This document shows, one piece after another, positions 5,830-9,237 of a stretch of DNA of 9,237 nucleotides. The stretch is from Parvibaculum sp049671045 (GTDB taxonomy: Bacteria > Pseudomonadota > Alphaproteobacteria > Parvibaculales > Parvibaculaceae). Made by a program: the position numbers and the translations under genes. Numbering within the stretch: position 1 is the first letter of the stretch; every line of letters begins with the position of its first letter. The stretch is from positions 1 through 9,237 of the forward strand of contig NZ_JBATUH010000108.1 in assembly GCF_049671045.1 (NCBI RefSeq), given 5' to 3'. The notes under the pieces are model-generated. The model saw nothing but the letters and a program-made list of their open reading frames with translations. It did not search any database and was not told where the DNA came from.

Positions 5830-7218
5830 TTATGCCTTCCTCTTTCGTGTGGAAGCTGAGACCTCCTCTAGGCGCGGCTTGATCCCGCAGAGGGTCTTGT
5901 ATTGCCTCTCCAAGATTGCCTTCGCCTTGCTCTTGGCATTCTTAGGCACCACAAGGGAGTCATGGACCGGCAGAGATGGAATACCTGCCTTCAATAGCTC
6001 AAGCATCGTCCCTATCACGGCCTCACTCTCGTAGAACTCCAAGGCCAATGAATTCCATTTGGTAGATGGAAGCTTCTTCAGTGTGGGGTAGCTCTTCAAG
6101 ATTGCAGCCTCAACTCGACGGATAGGATGGCCCCTTCCAAGTTCTTTGCCCGGATGTGCGGCCTTGTAGTCAGCATAAGCGTACTGAGGATATTTATTGG
6201 GAAGGCCTCCCGTACCGAAGGCTTTGACGACCCACGCCTTGACTAACTCTCTTGGTAGACCGGTTATCTTATAGGGATCACGCCCAAGGCTCGCCTTTTC
6301 ACCCGTCAGACCACAGTAGATCGTCAAGTGGCTTGCCTTGACGTCCAACTCGACTACCGGCTCACCGTTGATTTTGACCTTCAGCCGGTCTTCCTTGGAC
6401 AGTCCTTGAAAATGACGGTCTCCAAAGGAATACAGTCTTCCACCATGATTCCAGCTGAAGCCCTTGGCATTAGGCAGCTTAAAGAATATCCGCTTGAACC
6501 CGAGGAACGTCAGACCGCCTAAATCCTGCTCGGCAAGAAACCGGTTTATCTCATGGATCGTGTCGGCAAGCGCCTTGGTCTTCGGCGTCTCAGGAAACTT
6601 CAGCCGCCGTCCCTTGATCCTGTAGGACTCGATTATCTTCGAGGTCTGCCGTAGCTCGATAACATCTTTGGGCAAGCGTTCCGCGAAGTGCTTGGCTGCG
6701 TCCTCCGGCTTGAAGCCCTGCGCCTCCACAAAAGCAAAGGGCCCCTCTGTGGCTTCCCACCTTGCAGCCTTGCGGTCCGCGTCCTTCAGCGGAGTCCCAT
6801 CAAACATATTCGTCGCTTGAAATGTTGCTCCATAGACCTCCCTTATCCATCCTTCAGCCTGAAGCCATTTCCATGCGTCATCAAAAGCTCGGTACGAGAC
6901 CGGGAGGCCCGTAAAGGCTCGCGCACTTCTCTCGCGCCAGAACCTGCGCGTTCTGCTCTTCGCAGTTCCCACCAGAATGTCAGCCACGATTGCGGTTAGA
7001 GCTTTCGCGCGGCCAGTGTTGTCCTTGGGACGACCACCGGCTTTAGAGGTCTTGGCCGCACCGTCCCAACCTGCCTCCCTTGCGAGAGCAAGGCTCAATG
7101 TCTGGGCTTCGTCAGTGAGCGGCACACGATTTAGAGGCAGATAGAATTCCGACATAGGATATTGACTCAAAAGCTGATGGCCAATGCGGATGCCTCTATT
7201 TGACTCATAGAAGGGCAT
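5830..7218 (-). CDS. Compact family A-like palm-domain polymerase
   Basis: A 462-aa protein. The C-terminal half follows the motif order of family A DNA polymerases and T7-type RNA polymerase. GRLYS (260-264) and Q271 resemble Pol I RLSS...LQN. R278 and VVELDVKASH (D292, H297) match motif A. R323-x3-K327 with F334-G335 matches the motif B (O) helix. A yP/ESEAV segment leads to PVHDSLVVP (H419, D420, S421), which is motif C and close to HDS of T7 RNA polymerase. D292 and D420 would bind the catalytic metals. The N-terminal half (1-250) has no exonuclease motif and contains a probable winged-helix segment (about 105-130, ending LQAEGWIREV). It is much shorter than bacterial Pol I. The template and product (DNA or RNA) are unknown. 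ATG 7218 lacks a clear ribosome binding site. It lies 77 nt downstream of the integrase on the same strand, so co-transcription is likely. Confidence 0.7.
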   Translation of the reverse strand: MPFYESNRGIRIGHQLLSQYPMSEFYLPLNRVPLTDEAQTLSLALAREAGWDGAAKTSKAGGRPKDNTGRAKALTAIVADILVGTAKSRTRRFWRERSARAFTGLPVSYRAFDDAWKWLQAEGWIREVYGATFQATNMFDGTPLKDADRKAARWEATEGPFAFVEAQGFKPEDAAKHFAERLPKDVIELRQTSKIIESYRIKGRRLKFPETPKTKALADTIHEINRFLAEQDLGGLTFLGFKRIFFKLPNAKGFSWNHGGRLYSFGDRHFQGLSKEDRLKVKINGEPVVELDVKASHLTIYCGLTGEKASLGRDPYKITGLPRELVKAWVVKAFGTGGLPNKYPQYAYADYKAAHPGKELGRGHPIRRVEAAILKSYPTLKKLPSTKWNSLALEFYESEAVIGTMLELLKAGIPSLPVHDSLVVPKNAKSKAKAILERQYKTLCGIKPRLEEVSASTRKRKA

Positions 7219-7295
7219 GGAGCGCGATTGAAGGCGACCCAGTGGTTGAGACCAGAGACACCATCAATTCGATTCCCTGACTCGCTATGAGTCTT

Positions 7296-9038
7296 CTAGA
7301 GGCTAGGCTTACGCAACTCGCTGTAAACAACTCCCGGCTTCATCAGGTGCGAGAAATCCATAGGCCACCAAAGCGTGGCTATGGCGTCCGCCAAGAGCTT
7401 TGTGGTCGCGCCCTTATAGTACCGGCTCAGGGTCTCACCTGCGCTCGCATGTCCTGTTAGGAGGTCCACAAGGTGCTGGGGAATGCCGTTATTCAAAAGC
7501 TGCGTCGTGACGTTGTGGCGGAACGAATGATAATCCCGGCCATTCTTGATACCCATCTTGGACCGATAACGCGAGAACCACTTGGTGAAGGTATAGCCGC
7601 GCTTCATGTCCGCCCCGCCGGGCTTAAGATCAGGAAAGATTGGGTCGGTCTCTGCCGAAGACACTGACTGAACGTATTCAATGAAGCCCATGCCCAATAG
7701 GACTGGATGTATAGGGACCACCCTACGCGAAGGTTCATTCTTGAGCTGCTGGCCTTCGCCCTCGTCAGTGATACGCATGCACCAGACGTCATCCACCTGC
7801 CGAATGTCACCGCCAAATAGCTGAGCGCATTCCTCAAGCCTGTTACCATGGTAGATGCCTAAGAGGGGAAGCCAGAAGTAAGCGTCCCTTTCAATCACGG
7901 AGCCGCGTACGGTCTTACGCCGCTTGCTCTTCATCCCGGTCCATACGGGCGAGCAGAAGAGCTTAACTAGCTCGTCATCCTCCCATTGATCTCGCTGGCT
8001 CCGGGCAGAAGCCACCTTGAAGGTGAAGCCTTCCGCAATCGAAAGCTGCTCCTTCGCAATCTCCGATTGGTCATAGGCAAACTGAAGGAACTGCCGAATG
8101 ACGTTGCAGTGCCGCTCTACCGTGCGGTCAGCTAGTCGTGTCGAGCCTTTCACGTCAGCCGCCTCGATCAATTCCCGAACCGTGCGGTCTTTATCCTTGG
8201 GTGACTTGCCATAGGTGCTGGGAAGTTGTCTGAGGGTCGCTAGAAAATCGTGAATGTGCTTACGGGTGTAATTCGCAACCGGAAGATCGCCAGCGATCTC
8301 AAGAAAGAGACGCATGGTGACCCTGTCTTGTTTGAGCGTCGTCTTCTGAATTTGCAGAGTTTCCCGCCATGCGTGGAAAGGTTCACGCAACTCCGAAGCG
8401 AGCTTTGACGCGTTTTCCGTTTGGGCGCTTCTTTGAGCGTAGGCGGGCTGGCTCAGGATAGAAAAAGCACGGGCACCACTCCGCTTATAGATTTCCTCAG
8501 CAACCATAACCTCGGCTTCAAGTAACCCAAGGTGTAAAGCTGATTTAAGCTCAACCGGGATGTTGTGTTGTCCGGCTATCAATTCCGCTTGGTTGGCGAC
8601 TGCTGCGAAGTCTCTTAGCTGCAAATCCTCACGAGCATGCTCAAGCCAATCCTTCAGCCCTTTCCACTCAGCCTTGATAGGCTCCTCTTCGGGGTTTAGG
8701 TCATCGTCACCGCCTGCATAAGGGAGACGTTGAGGAGGAAGGTTGATCCTTCGTTGAGTGTCGATTTCGAGTTGGTCTTGGATGTAGTGGCGAAGAATTG
8801 ATCGAAGTTCATCTAGGGTCATGGTCGGCTCTAACAAGGCAGCAGAACACACGTCATCGAGTGCCCATGCGATCCGTTGGGCTACCCGGTAGCTTTTCGT
8901 CCCCAATGATAGCGTGATTTCACCAGCCCCACGCTCCCGAACGACTCTCCGAAAGTAAAAGATGCCGCGCTTGCAGACTACGCGGCGCACGCTTTCGCGC
9001 GGCCATCTAGCACGGTCATGGGAGCATTTTGTGAGCAT
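7296..9038 (-). CDS. Tyrosine site-specific integrase
   Basis: A 580-aa recombinase that would insert and excise the element at tRNA-Gln. An N-terminal arm-binding type domain (about residues 15-60: KRGIFYFRRVV, LSLGTKSYRVAQR) resembles that of large proteobacterial integrases. A long helical region and a core-binding SAM-like domain follow, with RMFLEIAGDLPVANYTRKHI-type sequence at about 245-265. The catalytic domain carries GNRLEE with R400, HSFRH with H504 and R507, GHA with H530, and the nucleophile Y540 in SRYYKG. All the R-H-R-H-Y residues are present, so it should be active. I chose ATG 9038 because AGGTG lies about 7 nt upstream; ATG 9056 adds six residues (MVQVSS) without a good site. 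The 5' end is about 75 nt from the att core, and codons 2-7 overlap the 19-bp repeat. Confidence 0.95.
   Translation of the reverse strand: MLTKCSHDRARWPRESVRRVVCKRGIFYFRRVVRERGAGEITLSLGTKSYRVAQRIAWALDDVCSAALLEPTMTLDELRSILRHYIQDQLEIDTQRRINLPPQRLPYAGGDDDLNPEEEPIKAEWKGLKDWLEHAREDLQLRDFAAVANQAELIAGQHNIPVELKSALHLGLLEAEVMVAEEIYKRSGARAFSILSQPAYAQRSAQTENASKLASELREPFHAWRETLQIQKTTLKQDRVTMRLFLEIAGDLPVANYTRKHIHDFLATLRQLPSTYGKSPKDKDRTVRELIEAADVKGSTRLADRTVERHCNVIRQFLQFAYDQSEIAKEQLSIAEGFTFKVASARSQRDQWEDDELVKLFCSPVWTGMKSKRRKTVRGSVIERDAYFWLPLLGIYHGNRLEECAQLFGGDIRQVDDVWCMRITDEGEGQQLKNEPSRRVVPIHPVLLGMGFIEYVQSVSSAETDPIFPDLKPGGADMKRGYTFTKWFSRYRSKMGIKNGRDYHSFRHNVTTQLLNNGIPQHLVDLLTGHASAGETLSRYYKGATTKLLADAIATLWWPMDFSHLMKPGVVYSELRKPSL
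9018..9036 (+). repeat. Right copy of 19-bp repeat, inside integrase gene
   Basis: Identical in sequence and orientation to 1245-1263. It ends 74 nt before the right att core. On the minus strand it encodes part of LTKCSH near the integrase N-terminus, so the DNA would be serving as both coding sequence and binding site. The 11-nt difference in spacing from the left copy (74 against 63) is about one helical turn. Confidence 0.6.
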
Positions 9039-9110
9039 CGAAGACACCTGAACCATTCTCGCAATCGTGAGAGACGGTCCGTGCCTTACGTTTCAGCGGC
9101 TTAGCATATC

Positions 9111-9130
9111 GTTTGGCTGGGGCGGGAGGA
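9111..9130 (+). repeat. Right att repeat, within tRNA-Gln 3' end
   Basis: The 20-bp match to 1162-1181 covers 17 nt of the tRNA (the CCA end, the 3' acceptor strand and part of the T-stem) and three bases beyond. Strand exchange should take place within this core, leaving the tRNA intact on this side. Confidence 0.85.
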
Positions 9131-9188
9131 TTCGAACCTCCGCATGACGGAATCAAAATCCGTTGCCTTACCACTTGGCGACGCCCCA
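9114..9188 (-). tRNA. trnQ: tRNA-Gln (anticodon TTG)
   Basis: This 75-nt gene folds into a full cloverleaf. The acceptor is TGGGGCG with CGCCCCA, followed by discriminator G and an encoded CCA. The anticodon stem is ACGGA/TCCGT with the 7-nt loop TTTTGAT, so positions 34-36 read TTG and decode CAA. The T-loop is GTTCGAATC within a paired stem. The gene is intact despite insertion of the element at its 3' end. It is transcribed toward the integrase. Confidence 0.97.
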
Positions 9189-9237
9189 GCAGGGGGCCAT
9201 GAGGTGCCTAGCCGACCCGCGAAAACGGGCCGGAACA

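Larger units (their letters stand above)
1162..9130. mobile_element. Integrative element in tRNA-Gln, about 8 kb
   Basis: The interval is bounded by an identical 20-bp direct repeat. The right copy overlaps the 3' end of an intact tRNA-Gln gene, and the left copy is an isolated duplicate of that tRNA end. A tyrosine integrase lies just inside the tRNA side. This is the standard signature of site-specific integration into a tRNA 3' end, where the incoming att sequence restores the tRNA. Contents, left to right: membrane protein, Rap1a-like secreted protein, XRE regulator, HEPN-like protein, a start-less open frame, serine recombinase, PD-(D/E)xK-like nuclease, family A-like polymerase, integrase. 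I see no structural phage genes, relaxase, or conjugation genes, so it is not a prophage or a self-transmissible ICE as it stands; it may be a satellite or mobilised island. Confidence 0.85.

Noticed and set aside
9089..9099. CGTTTCAGCGG, roughly inverted relative to CGCTGAAAACG at 1205-1215 near the two att cores
   Set aside because: The match is only eight contiguous bases with a gap, too short to separate from chance.
1..9237. CRISPR array, riboswitch, or phage structural genes
   Set aside because: I found no regularly spaced repeats, no leader structure that I recognise, and no capsid, terminase, portal or tail motifs on either strand.

Overview
The window looks like alphaproteobacterial DNA, most likely from the order Hyphomicrobiales. 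This is an inference from the GC-rich coding style of the left flank and the gene families present; nothing here fixes the genus. A chromosomal flank carries a ferritin-like gene (174-1061) at the left end and an intact tRNA-Gln(TTG) (9114-9188, minus strand) at the right end. Between them lies an integrated element of about 8 kb, visibly lower in GC than the left flank.

The element is bounded by a 20-bp direct repeat. One copy (9111-9130) contains the last 17 nt of the tRNA-Gln; the other (1162-1181) is a detached duplicate of the same tRNA 3' end. A large tyrosine integrase gene starts just inside the tRNA end and reads inward. A second, exact 19-bp direct repeat (1245-1263 and 9018-9036) lies on either side of the att core at similar distances, 63 and 74 nt. 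These are good candidates for integrase arm-type sites, and the right copy falls inside the first codons of the integrase.

Inside the element, the right half (minus strand) holds the integrase and, 77 nt downstream, a 462-aa protein. I read this protein as a compact palm-domain polymerase of the family A DNA polymerase / T7-type RNA polymerase superfamily: it has a GRLYS...Q motif, motif A with D292, an R-x3-K helix with R323/K327, and motif C HDS with D420. A 394-bp non-coding stretch with a C-rich tract, short repeats and two crossing complementary segments separates it from a small PD-(D/E)xK nuclease-like gene. That gene meets a serine recombinase tail to tail at a shared CTAG.

The left half is accessory. 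It holds an open frame with no usable start, a HEPN-like protein with an R-N-x3-H motif behind a small XRE regulator, a divergent secreted protein resembling the Rap1a/Tai immunity fold, and a two-helix membrane protein.

My overall reading is a tRNA-Gln-targeted integrative element with an integrase-polymerase core and a cargo arm of putative nuclease genes that may serve in defence or element maintenance. The integrase, serine recombinase, XRE and tRNA calls are firm. The polymerase call rests on several motifs in the right order. The HEPN, PD-(D/E)xK and Rap1a-like calls are motif-level inferences.
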